A stretch of 64,000 bases of DNA from Ahaetulla prasina (GCF_028640845.1 NC_080540.1:139151420-139215419); one strand, 5' to 3'. Numbered from the stretch's first letter, positions 11,303 to 22,846 are shown. Notes: generated by a model from the letters alone, not told the origin. Numbers and translations: made by a program.

Positions 11303-11679
11303 CAGATAATCCTCGATTTACGATCATTCATTTAGTGACTGTTCAAAGTGTCAACAGTGCTGAAAAAAGTGACTTAGGACTTGCATTTCAACTTGTGACT
11401 ACTGCAGCATCCCCATGGTTACGTGACCAAAATTTGGATGGTTGGCAACTGGCATATATTTATGACGGCTGCAGTGTCCTGTGATCAACTTTTGTGAGCT
11501 TCTGACAAGCAAAGTCAATGGGGAAGCCAGATTCACTTAACAACCATGTTACTAACTTAACAACTGTGGTGATTCACTTAACAACAGAGACAAGAAATGT
11601 TATAAAATGGGATAAAACTCACTTAACTTTGCAACAGAAATGTTGGGCTCAATTGTAGTCATAAGTCAAGGACTACCTG
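11303..11679. mobile_element. Non-autonomous DNA element with 21-bp terminal inverted repeats
   Basis: The ends CAGATAATCCTCGATTTACG and, reversed, CAGGTAGTCCTTGACTTATG differ only by transitions over 21 bases. The 377-bp body is made of motifs such as cacttaacaac and gtaagt typical of an abundant squamate repeat. It has no coding capacity. It splits the BovB between gcattggcagca and ctatagcttattcc. No clear TSD is visible. Confidence 0.75.
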
Positions 11680-12752
11680 TACTATAGCTTATTCCTTAGC
11701 CTTGTCTAAAGCCAGTTTGAACATCTGGCACCCCACTCTCTAGGTAAGTCTCTAAATCTGTTTTGAATGATCCTAAGAATTTTTCTGTCACCTTATGAGA
11801 TTAAGGACCTTTTATGATAGTCTGCATAGTCTGATCATTTTCCTTTCTTTGATGGTGATGATGATGATTAGCTACCAACTCCAGAAGACTCAGTTATATA
11901 GACTGACCTGTTTCAATCTGTGAGTCATTTGTCATTCTCCAAATTAATTGATCTAGTAATAAAAGTAAAAGAAGTAGAAGCTTTAAGTGATTCTTCCTCT
12001 GTTGCTTCTCGTACGTTTGCAGATATTCCATCAATTCCTATAGCCTTCTGCCATGGTAACAGATGGTTTTTTGGGCCTTTCAAAAAGATTTTTATTTTTA
12101 TTTTATTTTCATAAAGAAAATCTATTTTAAGATAACTTTGATATTGATATCCCTATTGTAAAGAATTCCACAAACTTGGAGGCTCCAGTGACGTCACCCT
12201 CCTGCTGGGTGCTCAAACAGAGCACTCCGTGTTAGAAGATTGTAAAAGTCAGTGAAACAGAAAATAAATCACTGTTCACTGAGCTTAGCATAATCTCTGG
12301 GTGAAAGAGGTTATCAGAATTGTGGAAGAGTGGCAGGTCTGACAGGGGGTTTGCTCTCAAGAGCGAATTTTCCTGGATTTATGACCCCACCGAATTCCAC
12401 TCTTTCCAACTTCAGCACGCCCCTGTTTTTATCAGGGAAAAGGAGAGGAATGTCGCTTCTGCTCCAGAGGACTTATTAAATTGATTGATATTCCAAGCAG
12501 ACGGGAATTTCACAAGCGTTCAATCTTTGCTGCAGAATCAGCACGGCAAGTACCGACTCCCTTTTTGAAATTTGAAACCTTTCTTTGTCTTTGATTAATT
12601 GACTTTTAAAATGGCGTCTAAAAGTGAAAGTAAAATTTTTTTAGTACGATGAAGCAGCGTTACTTGTGGATTGTTACAAACGGAGTTTTTTTATACTGAA
12701 AGGAGGGAAGGAGAGTTATTAACTTTGAATTCCTGATTCTTTTGAAGACAGA

Positions 12753-13775
12753 ATGGCAGCTAAACCTTTAAAGCCTTCTGGAAGAAGGGGATCTGAACCA
12801 AGTCTTGAGGAAATATTGAAAGAACAAAACTTTCTGAAGATAGGCAAAAAGAGATGATGGAGAATTTTAATGCAAAAATAAGAGAAGATATTCTTATGGC
12901 AGTTCAAGGACTGAGTAAAAAAATTGAAGGATTGGAAGTGGAAATGCAACAGATCTCTCAGTCAAATAAGTATTTAGAAGACGAAATGAAAGGTGTTCAG
13001 AAAAAAGTGGATCAAAATGAAGATCAGGTTGTGATATTACAATATAAACTTATGGAAGGAGCTCTTAGAATTCGTGGTATGCAAGAAGAGCGTGGAGAAG
13101 ACTTAAGAAAAATTATATCAGAAGCATTGGCTGAATTTATTGAAGCGGACCCCCAAGAGGTAGCTTACCAAATTGATAAAATATATAGAGTTAATTCTTG
13201 GATTGCAAGACAGAGAAAGCTTCCTCGGGACATTGTGGTTTATTTTGTGAAAAGGACTATGAGAAATCAAATTCTGCAAGTTTCATATCAGACAACTTTA
13301 AAAATTGGAGAACAGGAGTTGAAGGTGTTGAAAGAGATTCCTTCAAAGATGTTAAGAGACAGGAAGGAATTTGCTTTTTTTACACAAGAACTTAAAAAAC
13401 ATCAGATTCAATTCAGATGGGAGGTGCCAGTTGGACTGACACTATTCTATCAAGGAAGGAGATATAGAATTGACACTGTTTTAAAGGCAAAGGATTTTCT
13501 TTCTACAGTTTTGAAAGTCGAAATAGAAGTGATAGAAAAACTTCAAGAGACTCAAGAAGGCGTGGTGACCCAAGAGCCTTTATTGCTGCCAGTATTAGAG
13601 GAACCACAAGAGCAAAGGGTGACAAGAGGGCCCTTAAGCGTAAGAAGAGCAACAGTCTCAAAGTAAAAGTCAGGATCCCATTATGGAAGCTGTGGGAGGA
13701 GCTAGACGGAAGATACCGGAGGAGGAGCTTCCGTTGTCTGCTTCAAAGCTTCAGGAGGCCAGTAATGGCAAATAG
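12753..13775 (+). pseudogene. L1 ORF1 of copy B, two frameshifts
   Basis: The start ATG is at 12753 (MAAKPLKPSGRRGSEP). A one-base loss near 12830 shifts the frame, which resumes as MMENFNAKIREDIL at 12854. A second indel near 13640 ends the track early at 13666. In the original frame the stop would be TAG at 13773-13775, overlapping the ORF2 start as in copy A. The coiled coil, the RRM-like part (GALRIRGMQEE) and the C-terminal domain (NSWIARQRKLPRDIV) are all recognisable. Confidence 0.85.
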
Positions 13776-16700
13776 AATCTTGTCATGGAATGTTAATGGC
13801 TTGAATTCAGCTCAGAAAAGAAGGAAAATATTTCACTACTTGAAACAATTTAAAAATGATGTGATTTGTTTGCAAGAGACACATATAAAATTATCAGACC
13901 AAAAATATTTAATTAATTCAAAATTGGGTAACCATTTTGTTGCATCAGCTTTGGAAAAGAAGCATGGAATTGTTGTATATATCAGGAAGGATATACCAGC
14001 TAAGCTAATTGAGGCAGATATTCAAGGAAGATTTATTGCTATTGAACTGGTGATAGATGCAAAAGACTTTGTTGATAGGTATTTATGCACCTAATCAGCA
14101 ACAAGAAAAGTTTTACAAAATGTTACATGAGAGGTTGACCCTCTGGGATTATAGTTCGTTTATTTTATTAGGAGACTGGAATGGAGTAATTGATACAAGA
14201 AGGATAAGAGAACCTCCTCCAAGAAGATACCTATACATGCAAAATTACCAAAATCCTTTTTGAAATGATGGAAGACTTTGAGTTTAGAGATATATGGAGG
14301 TTACGGAATCCAGATGAGAGAGATTTTACTTTTTTCTGATAGGCATCAATCTTTTCACGCATTGATTTTATTTTAATTTCTAATGACTTGCTTTCTAGGG
14401 TGAAGAAAACGAAGATATTTCGAGGTGTTTAACTGACCATAGCCCAGTATGGATGGAATTATTACAAGGGAAAAAAGGTGGTAGAACATGGAGGTTGAAT
14501 GAAAATCTGTTTAGATATGAGGATAATGTAACTTATTGTAAGAAACAGTTAAAAGAATTTTTTGATTTTAATATGTATAAAGGGACACCTATAGGAACTG
14601 TGTGGGAAGCGAGCAAAGCGTTTATTAGAGGGATATTGATTTATTTGGACAACAGGCAAAGGAATAATAAACAAAGGCAGCGTAGATATTTGGAAGAAGA
14701 AATTCAAAGGAAGCAACAGTTATTAATTCAAAACCCACAAGATCATAAACTTAAAGAGGCTATAAAAATATTACAGAGTCAATTTAATATGTTAATGGCA
14801 GACCAGGTGGCAACGAATATACAATATGCTAAACATAATACCTTTTGTAATGCAAATAAACCTGGGAGATGGTTGGCATATAATTTAAGGAAGAAACAGA
14901 AAGCACGTGTCATACAAAAAATAGAATATAAAGGTAAAGAGATATACCAACAGGATAAAATTAAAAGGCATTCTCAGAATTTTATACTGCACTATATGCA
15001 AAAGACAAAATATTGGATAGGGACATTTATGATTATTTGAAAGATTATAAGGTGAATATTCTAACATTAGAACAGAGGAGGAGCTGAACCGGCCGATAGC
15101 TACTGGAGAAATAGTGGAGGCAATTAAACAATTAAAATGGGAAAACCCTGGTACAGATGGTCTTACAGCAACTTATTATAAAAACACAGGATGAAATATT
15201 AGGCCCACTTAAAGAATTATTTAATCAGATACAATTAGGGTGGGAATACCCCGTCATGGAAAACATCTTTTATCTCACTGATACCGAAGAGGAGCAAGAC
15301 TGCTCTAAACCTGGTAACTATAGGCCGATTTCACTTTTAAATAATGATTATAAGATTTTGTAAAAATAATAGCAAATAGATTAATGTTAGTTTTACAACA
15401 AAGAATTCATACTGATCAATCTGGTTTTATAAAAGGGAGGCAGATGAGGAATAATGTTAGACAGATTATTAATATATTGGAATATTTGGAAAGAAGAATA
15501 CTTCAGCGGCACTTATTTTTTTGGATGCAGAGAAAGCCTTTGATCGATTGCATTGGGATTTTTTATTTAAATTAATAGAGAAAATGCAATTTGGAGACTG
15601 TTTTATTAGAATAATTAAAGCGATTTATGGAGAGCAAACAGCACAGATTATAGTAAATGGTAGTTTGACAGAAGTTATTAAGATTGCGAAGGAACAAGAC
15701 AGGGATGTCCCTTATCACCATTATTGTTTGTTTTGACTCTGGAACCATTATTAGATAAAATACGAGAATTAATGAAAATAGAGGAATTAAGATTAGACAA
15801 TATGAGTACAAAGTTAGAGCTTTTGCAGATGATGTAGTGGTTACGTTAACGAATCCTATAAATTCAAGTAGATTTTTGTTGGAAGTAATTGATAAATATG
15901 GAAAGGTATCAGGATTTAAAATAAATCAGAATAAAACAAAAGTGATAATTAAAAATATGTCTATACAACAGAAACAAAAACTAGAGGAAATGACAGGATT
16001 TGAGGTAGTAAAAAAGGTTAAATATTTAGGGGTCTATATTAGCTCATCGAACAAAAACTTTATAAGAATAATTATGACTTGCTATGGCAAAAGTTCAGAA
16101 TGATATGAGTGGCTGGAAGAAATTGCAGTTATCCCTATTGGGAAGGATTGCTATTAAAATGAATGTGTTACCTAGATTTTGTTTCTGTTCCAGATGATAC
16201 CTATAATTAAAAAGGATAAAAATTTGGAAGATTGGCAGAGTGGGATTAATAAATTTATATGGCAGGGTAAAAAGGCGAGGTTAAAATGAAAATAATACAG
16301 GATTCACGGAAAGAGGTGGTTTAAGAATGCCTAACTTTAAACTATATTATGAAGCAGTAACCCTTTCAGTAATAAGTGACTGGTTTAACTTAACAGAGGA
16401 AAGAATTTTGAATATAGAAGGTTATGACTTGTTATATGGATGGCATGCGTACTTATTTTATGGAAAAAAGTGGATAGGGCTTTTAAGAATCATGTGTTGA
16501 GAAGTGCTCTTTATGGTCTGGAAAAATATTCCTATAAATTAGATTACAAGATTCCTATATGGGCGAGCCCTAGACATGCAATAGAGAATATAAATATAGA
16601 ACAGAAACAGGAAATGATTACTTATAAAGAACTTTTGTATGCTGAAGGAGGTAGGTTGCAATTAAAATCATTACAGGTATTAAATGAAGAAGGAGGAATT

Positions 16701-17476
16701 ATACTTGGTTTCAATATGGGCAAATAAGTGCTAGATGGAAAGAAGATCAAAAATTGGTATAATGCAAAGGAGGAAAATTTAATAAAGCAAATTAGAAATC
16801 AGACCCAGGAGCATATAAAGAGATTGTATAATGTGTTGCTTGAAATAGATTCGAAAAGGATTTGGTAAAGGATTGTATGATAAAATGGGCACAGAATATT
16901 CAGGAACCAATAATGTTGGAAACATGGGAGAAAATTTGGGTTAGAAATGTTAAGTTTACACAAGCACAGAATTTAAGGGAAAATTTTTATAAGATGTTTT
17001 ATAGATGGCACTTAGATCCCAAAAAATTATCATGTATGTATCCTAATATCCAAGCGAAATGTTGGAGGTGTGATTGTGATGACACTACATATTTTCATAT
17101 TTGGTGGACTTGCAAGAAAATTAAGGTCTTTTGGATAAGAATTTGGTGGATTATTCAAAATGTACTGAAGAAGAAGATAAAGTTCCTGCCACAATTTTTC
17201 CTTTTGGGAATTATAACGGATTGTACAGGGATTGAGACTAAATTGATTCTGAATTTAATAACAGCAGCAAGACTGTTGATTGGACAATACTGGAAGAAGA
17301 AGAGATACCTACAATAGAAGAATGGATACTGAAAGTTATTAATTTGGCTGAGATGGCTAAAATCTCAGCTTTTTAAAAGACAATACGCAGGAAAGATATT
17401 TAATTGAATGGAAAAATGGATTGATTATCTACAAAACAGATATCAGATTAAGAAATATCAGATTGCCTTTGAATAA
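13765..17476 (+). pseudogene. L1 ORF2 of copy B, many frameshifts
   Basis: It starts MANRILSWNVNGLNS at 13765. The APE endonuclease motifs LQETH and LGDWNGVID, the RT box FADD (about 15822-15833, followed by VVVTL) and the C-terminal CWRCDCDD...HIWWTC are all present but in different frames. The first break is near 14065 (the frame resumes as MQKTLLIGIYAPN); others follow near 14210, 14330, 14970, 15075, 15180, 15360, 15500, 15690, 16060 and beyond. The last residues, QIAFE and a stop at 17474-17476, match copies A and C. Confidence 0.9.
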
Positions 17477-17726
17477 TTAGAAAGTTATTTTATGTAATGG
17501 GAGGGCTGGGAGACGAAAAGCTTTGGATGTGGTTATTTGGATTGGACTTTACCTTGTGATTGACCCGGGAAGCCGGGGGGTGGGGGAGGGAGGGGGGTGT
17601 TTTGTTTTTTTTTTGGGAGGGAGGGGGAAAAAAGGGGGAAAAATGTTTTTGTTTTTTTAAAACTCTTTCAATAAAAAAAAAAAAAAAAAGAATTCCACAA
17701 ACTTCATTTGGCCTCTGAATCAGTGA

Positions 17727-18129
17727 CAGATAGTCCTTGATATACAACAGTAATAGAACCTGGTATTACATGATGATTGTAAGTCGAGGCACTCACACGA
17801 CTTACCAGATTTTACCCCCAAAAAATTGTAGTAGGAGTTAAGCAAATAATGAGATGATCATTAAGCAAATCCATTCCTTCTTATGGGTGTTTTTTGCCAG
17901 AAAAGTTTGGAAACCAGCAAGAAATAGCATAAATTGTGGTCATGTGATCACTGAATCAACCATCTGTAAAGGTGAGCCAGTTGCCAAACACCTGAAATAT
18001 GGTCACATGACCATGGGGAGGATGCTGCCATATGAGCTGGCTCAAAAATAGCTTTGAGGGGGTCTGCCGTCACCATCTGGTGACTTCAGATGGTCACCAA
18101 GAGACTGGTTGTTAAGTGAGGACTATCTG
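17727..18129. mobile_element. Non-autonomous DNA element, diverged relative of the 11303 element
   Basis: The left end CAGATAGTCCTTGA and the reversed right end CAGATAGTCCTCAC form short terminal inverted repeats. The body carries gtcatgtgatcac, gtcacatgaccatgg and gttaagtgag words also typical of the family at 11303-11679. No coding sequence and no clear TSD. Confidence 0.65.
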
Positions 18130-18459
18130 AACTATCTGTACATTTTAGTTTACTAATTTGATTTGATGCTAAAACTTTCTGAATTTGGAAATCTTTTAGA
18201 AGACTTTCCTTGTTTTTTTTTTTTATTGTTTTGATTTTTCCATCTTCAATTATATCATTACAGTTATCATTATAATATTGCTTCCTGACTTTTTTTTTAA
18301 CAGCTCTCTGAAATTACTTGTAAGTTTCCTTCCTGAGATTTTTCTTTTTCTTGGATCTGGTTTCTTTTCTCTTCTTGACGATTTTCACCATTTTTTCCCC
18401 TGACATCCAGTTTGCTTGTTTCTTTTTCTTGTTTTTTGCCATTCTCTTTTCACATACAT

Positions 18460-18820
18460 TAGGGGTGAGTCAAACTCAAGGCCTGTGGGCCAGATCTGGC
18501 CTCTGCGCGATGCTTAAATGTGGCCGCCCTGGAAGTGAAGGACCAGCTTGTGATACCTCTGCCAGCAAAAACGGAGCTCGGGAAGGCCTCCCACAGTCAT
18601 CCTCAGCTTCTTTTCACTGGCGGAGGCTTGCAGAAGGCCATTGCAGCTGAAAACGGAGCTCGGGAGCCTGTTTTCACTGACAGAGTGCCTGGGCCACTAC
18701 AAGCGTCCCCGACAAAAGTGACGTTGAGCTGGCCATGCCTACCGTGGCCACCCCACCACCCCTGCGAGGTCAAACACAACCCTGATGCGTCCCTCAATGA
18801 AATCGAGTTTGACACCCCTG
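18460..18820. mobile_element. hAT-type non-autonomous element with 8-bp TSD
   Basis: The left end TAGGGGTGAGTCAAACTCAA and the reversed right end CAGGGGTGTCAAACTCGA are inverted repeats. ACATACAT lies on both sides (18452-18459 and 18821-18828). An 8-bp duplication is the hAT hallmark. The interior is GC-rich and CpG-bearing, without a transposase. It interrupts the antisense BovB. Confidence 0.87.
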
Positions 18821-18834
18821 ACATACATCCTTAA

Positions 18835-19640
18835 TAATGTTTTAGATTTCATTTCCTAATTCTCCAGTGATTCCTGATTCAGTGATTCCTGAGGTTCTCC
18901 TTGAAAGGGGGGGGGTATTTGCTGAAGATTATAATGAGGAAACTGGTTGGCTTTGTTTCTTTTGCTTGATTTGGAATTTGCATATGAGCAGTCAGTGATC
19001 TGCTCCACAATCATTTCCTTCTAACTGAGCTCTTCTACCTCCTTGAAATAATAATACAGTCAATTTGGTTTCTTTGTACTCCATCTCACAATATCCATTC
19101 ATATACAGTATGTTGTTTGGGTTGTTTGAAGAGTGTGTTAGCAATGAAGAAATAATTGGGTTGGCAGAAACGACTAAAATCTCCTTCTGCTTCATTTCTG
19201 TGAAATAGTAAGATTTGTTTTCCTTGCTATTTCCAACTTTGGCATTTGAATCTCCAAACACAAGCAGCACATCTTGCTTCAATATTCTGTAGATTTCAGA
19301 TTGAACGTGACCATAAAAGTCATCAACCTTATTGTCTTCTGCATCAGTGGTAGGAGCATAAACTTGTAAAGCTGCCATATTAAAGGGCTGGCTATGAAAT
19401 CTAATTGATATTATTCAATCATTGACTGCACTCTACCAAAATTTCTGCTTCTTTGTTTTTCATATCCTCAGTAATAAACAATGATATCTGTCTGAAATTG
19501 TCTAATTCCAGTTCAGTTCTCTGAAGCCTAATGTACCAATGCGCAGCTGATTCATTCTATCTTTCTCTGGATTATGTTTTCCCAGGTTCATGCTTTCTAC
19601 ATTCTATCTTCCTACTGTAATTTTGCCTTTGCAACTTTGG
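18835..19640 (-). pseudogene. BovB/RTE endonuclease domain, decayed
   Basis: On the minus strand a frame at 18992-19378 reads LQVYAPTTDAEDNKVDDFY and DVLLVFGDSNAKVG, matching the APE-type endonuclease of RTE LINEs (family pattern VYAPT...GDWNAKVG, here with S for W). Downstream the frame is degraded. The rightward flank to about 19640 continues with antisense BovB 5' sequence. The enzyme would nick target DNA for reverse transcription; this copy is not functional. Confidence 0.82.
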
Positions 19641-19659
19641 ATTTTGTTTTCCTGCGTGG

Positions 19660-19954
19660 CAGTGGTGGGTTTCAATTTTTTTTACTACCGGTTCTGTGGG
19701 TGTGGCTTGGTGGGCGTAGCATAGCTTGATGGGTGTGGCAGGGAAAGGATACTGTAAAATCTCCATTCCCACCCCACTCCAAGGGAAGGTTACTGCAAAA
19801 TTCCCATTTCCTCCTGATCAGCTGGGACTCGGGAGGCAGAGAATAGATGGGGGCGGGGCCACTCAGAGGTGGTATTTACCGGTTCTCCGAACTACTCAAA
19901 ATTTCGGCTACCATATCTCCAGAACTGGTCAGAACCTGCTGAATACCACCTCTG
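19660..19954 (+). mobile_element. hAT-type element of the ACCGGTTCT family
   Basis: Runs from CAGTGGTGGGTTTCAA to the reverse complement of CAGAGGTGGTATTCAG. The flanks CTGCGTGG (19652-19659) and CTGCGGGG (19955-19962) are an 8-bp TSD with one change. The interior words TACTACCGGTTCTGTGGG, GTGTGGCTTGGTGGGCG and GAACTACTCAAAATTT recur in other copies at 22013, 26400, 29316, 35310, 36260 and 62195. No coding capacity. Confidence 0.85.
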
Positions 19955-20157
19955 CTGCGGGGCAACATCAACAATTATGCACTCCAAGTCCTCAATCTAG
20001 CCACATCGTGAACCCATTAGTAGTCCAAAAGATTTTTGGCTTTCTCATGAGCATTTTAAATGTCATCAGACCTGAGGGGATCTGGTACATGTATTATCAA
20101 TCACTGCATATCGTCTATCCACATGATTTTTTTTTGCTAAAATACTGGAATAGCTTA

Positions 20158-20565
20158 AAGTCTGTAGAGATTCTCAGTCATCCAGGTCAGGGGTCTCCAA
20201 CCTTGGTCACTTTAAGACTTGTGGACTTCAACTCCCAGAATTCCTCAGCCAGCAAAGCTGACTGAGGAACTCTGGGAGTTGAAGTCCACAAGTCTTAAAG
20301 TGGCCAAGGTTGGAGACCTCTGATCCAGGTCATGGTTGTCTGCTTTTTTCAGAGGCAACTGGATTGTCTTGTTTTTTTTTCTTTTGTAGACATTTCACTT
20401 CTCATCAAAGAAGCTTCTTCAGCTCTGACAGGACAGTGGGGAATGGAAGGATTTATATTCCTTGCAGACAGCAGGTCATTTGCATCTTTTTAGAGGGTCA
20501 CTGAAGCACTTGGAGGTTTATCTGTGTCCTCAGGGACCTCAGAGTAATGAAAAAGCACCTTTGGG
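20158..20565 (-). mobile_element. Penelope-like element fragment with 14-bp TSD
   Basis: ACTGGAATAGCTTA (20144-20157) and ACTGGAATGGCTTA (20566-20579) flank a 408-bp insertion in the BovB. On the minus strand it carries CTGAAGA, a 6-bp stem and loop, then GAAAT, in 31 bases at 20392-20422, the same arrangement as in the larger Penelope-like element at 57761. A related piece lies at 23885-24030. It has no coding sequence left and hosts a palindromic hAT. The Penelope assignment rests on the shared motif and the general sequence style. Confidence 0.6.
20188..20322. mobile_element. Palindromic hAT-type MITE, copy 1
   Basis: This 135-bp element is a near-perfect palindrome: CAGGGGTCTCCAACCTTGG on the left returns in reverse at the right end, with arms continuing through GACTTGTGGACTTCAACTCC. 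ATCCAGGT flanks it on both sides (20180-20187 and 20323-20330). It sits inside the Penelope-like fragment, so it is the younger insertion. Confidence 0.9.
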
Positions 20566-20757
20566 ACTGGAATGGCTTACCATTGTCTTCTCTGGCACAG
20601 TATGAAATGATGCCTTTGCAGCTGACATTTTTCTATATTCTGCTGTCCAATTTAGGTGTCTGCTTGCTTCAGCTGGAAAGCTAGGGTGATTTTCATAGCT
20701 TGGGTGATTCTTCTGAGAGTGTATTTTGTTGCATACTTCCAGTGTTCTCCATGCATC

Positions 20758-21162
20758 TCACCATGGCCAACTCGCCACCGCCGACTTGCCGTGGCCAACT
20801 CATCACAGCCAATTCGCCACAGGACAAATCGCCATGCCAACACAATGCGGGACCACTTGCCGCAGGACAAAAGTCACATCATATCAAAGAAATGGTGGAA
20901 TAGAATCATTAAAGAATGCCAAAGGAGGGGCAAAATGAAATGTGAATGACAGAAATTAAAATATTTTAAAAATTATTTTAAATAATTAAATAAAATTGTT
21001 GAATTGCCCCACAGTGAATTGTCCCACGGTGAGTTGGCTGTGGTGAGTTGTCCTGTGGCAAGTTGGCCACGGTGAGCTGGCCATAGTGAGTTGAGCATGG
21101 CGAGTTGACAGCAGTGAGTTGGCTGCCGTACGTTGGCCATGCCGAGTTGTCCCATTTCGCTC
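20758..21162. repeat. Two minisatellite arms in inverted orientation
   Basis: The left arm (20758-20872) is built of imperfect units of about 14-15 bases like GGCCAACTCGCCAC. The right arm (20998-21162) carries the reverse complement, GTGAGTTGGCC, GCGAGTTG and similar. Between them lies AT-rich sequence of about 125 bases. Long open frames crossing the arms only mirror the repeated units. It may be a DNA transposon whose ends have expanded as tandem repeats; no TSD was found. Confidence 0.7.
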
Positions 21163-21169
21163 CCAGGAA

Positions 21170-22012
21170 CACCACACTGGCATATAGACACAGCATAGCA
21201 GGATTTGAGGAAAACAAATGTCTCTAGAAAGTAAAAAAATGTGGTCAAACATTAAACCTAAATATATTAAATAAAGAGCATTTTATTGTGAAACAGAGCT
21301 ACTTGGAAAACAGAACTATGAAACAGAACCAATTCACCTTGGCTACTTAGCTGGCAGTGATTTTTATTAGCTAAAATGCCAGTATTTGGATTTATTACTA
21401 AGGATTATATATCATATCTAAGAATGGTATAGGTTAGGAAGCCTATCCCACAAAACCTGTCTGAAATCTATTTTCCTTTTTTTCCTCATTGTTAAGCAAA
21501 ATAAGTTTCTTGTTTTCTTCTTTTCTCCACATTTGAAAAAAAATTAGTTTCCTAGCTAGCTGTCTTTTCCACTTTTTCAGATTCAGCCCTCATCTTTAGA
21601 TGCCTGTTTCTTCTTCCCTTAGCATCCCCCCCCATCTTTTACCTTGGGTTTCTTAGCCAAGGTAAACCTCTTTACTCCCTATGCTCGGACAGCCCAGGGC
21701 TGTATTCGAAGCAGCACCTGTTAAAAAGTGAGAGTAGGCAAGGTTCCCAGACAATGAGACTGATCAGTGCCAAAGGCCTTGGGGCTCTGTGGGGTCTTTG
21801 CTGTGGGGTCTGGCTAACCAGGGCTGGTTAGACACACTGGGTGGAATAAGGAGAGTTATTGATATGATTCTACCTGGCTGTTGCCCAGTGTATTGTGTAT
21901 CAGTGTTGTGTATGTATTGTGTATCAGTGTTATGTTGTGTATCAGTGGCAAAATCCTCTGTGGATTGCCATCAGTTCGCTGCCCGAGCATGTGCAGTGCA
22001 TGCCAAACATGC
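21170..22012. other. No recognisable gene
   Basis: Unique-looking sequence. At 21895-21950 there is a short degenerate repetition of gtgtatcagtgttatgttgtgtatc. No supported coding region. Confidence 0.5.
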
Positions 22013-22150
22013 CAGTGGTGGGTTGCTACCAGTTCTCCCCAGTTCGCAAGAACCGGTAGTAAACATTTTGAGTAGTTCGGAGAACCAGTAGTAAAAATTC
22101 TGCCTGGCCCCGCCCACAATCTATTGCTGCCTCCTGACTCTCAGCTGATC
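22013..22150 (-). mobile_element. hAT-type element of the ACCGGTTCT family, one end only
   Basis: CAGTGGTGGGTTGCTACCAG, then GAACCGGTAGTAAACATTTT, GAGTAGTTCGGAGAACC and CCCGCCCACAATCTATTG match the minus orientation of the family at 19660. The far end is not defined and the following GC-rich segment may belong to the same composite element. Confidence 0.65.
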
Positions 22151-22590
22151 GGCTGGAAGGAAAAAAAGTCAGGGCTCACTTGAGGAAGAAGAGAAAAAAA
22201 AAACGCAAGACACCGTCGCTTTAAATTGAGAAGCCAAGAAGCCTCCCAACTGATCGGCTACAATGAAAAAATCAGGATTCGCTTCTCAGCCAGGAGATCG
22301 CTTGGCAAAGAAGAAGGGGGTGTGTGTGGGGAAACGCTGTCGCTTTAAATTGACAGACCTGGAAGCTCTTTTCTGGGTCAGCTGAACAACAAATTGGATA
22401 AGTGGAGGAATTCTTATATGGTTCAAAGTTTTTGAAGTTTTGGGGTTTGTGCAACATGGGGCTTTGTGTTTCTAAAAAGGTTTGGTCGATTTCCATTGTG
22501 AAGTATCCTGTCTTGAATGAGTTCTCTGCCTGCTTGTAAATGGAGCCGAACTTCCGGCTTCCACCTCTAAGCACCGGTAGCTGTTTTCTG
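22150..22590. repeat. Composite repeat with internal duplication
   Basis: A block ending GTCGCTTTAAATTGAGA (about 22218-22234) recurs as GTCGCTTTAAATTGACA (about 22339-22355). Each is preceded by a related aaaaaatcaggattcgc or aaaagtcagggctcac stretch, so a unit of about 120 bases has been duplicated and diverged. No coding sequence is supported. Confidence 0.5.
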
Positions 22591-22737
22591 CTTACAAAGT
22601 TTCCTTTATGCAGCTGGCAGGAATGTGGAATTCCAGGCAGGTTCCTTGTTAACAGCTTAATTATTTCTTAATTATCTAGTAATATTTTATTTGGGAAATG
22701 AAGAAGGGGGAGTTTGATTCCTTCCCAGAACAGATTA

Positions 22738-22846
22738 GTGGGGTGGGGAGGGAATGGGGATTTTGAAGTAACCTTCCCCTGGAGTGGGGAGGGAATGGGG
22801 ATTTTGAAGTAACCTTCCCCTGGAGTGGGGAGGGAATGGGGATTTT
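22738..22846 (+). repeat. Tandem repeat, 41-bp unit, about 2.7 copies
   Basis: The unit starts GGAGTGGGGAGGGAATGGGG, continues ATTTTGAAGTAACCTT and ends CCCCT. It is present nearly without change two and a half times. The same words appear once inside ACCGGTTCT-family hAT elements (for example near 62335), so the array grew from one such element. Confidence 0.8.

Larger units (their letters stand above)
12178..17687 (+). mobile_element. L1 LINE copy B, full length, heavily decayed
   Basis: It is flanked by a 17-bp TSD, AAGAATTCCACAAACTT, at 12161-12177 and 17688-17704. The layout is the same as copy A: leader to 12752, ORF1 from 12753, ORF2 from 13765, G-rich 3' UTR and a tail of about 17 A. 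ORF1 has two frameshifts and ORF2 roughly ten or more, so it has been dead longer than copy A or has suffered more indels. Its 3' end is nearly identical to copy C. Confidence 0.93.
4013..20745 (-). mobile_element. BovB/RTE LINE, antisense, interrupted by nested insertions
   Basis: Eight or more separated segments read in order as one antisense BovB-type RTE LINE: 4013-4204, 4467-5254, 5511-5555, 11197-11302, 11680-12060 (possibly to 12177), 17705-17726 with 18130-18459, 18829-19659, and 19963-20157 with 20566-about 20745. They hold RT C-terminal sequence at the left, then the RT core, the linker, the endonuclease and the 5' region at the right, the order expected for an element lying on the minus strand. 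Between them sit a NUMT, an L2-like LINE end, two L1s, two inverted-repeat DNA elements, two hAT elements and a Penelope-like fragment. Removing each insertion rejoins BovB sequence; several joins carry exact TSDs. The retained host adds up to about 3 kb, near the family's usual length. It is inactive: stops and frameshifts are frequent. Confidence 0.85.

Noticed and set aside
18520..18834. 104-codon frame as a host exon
   Set aside because: It lies wholly within a hAT element with exact 8-bp TSD.
20656..21252. Several open frames repeating WPTRH or ANSPQ words
   Set aside because: Artefacts of the inverted minisatellite arms.
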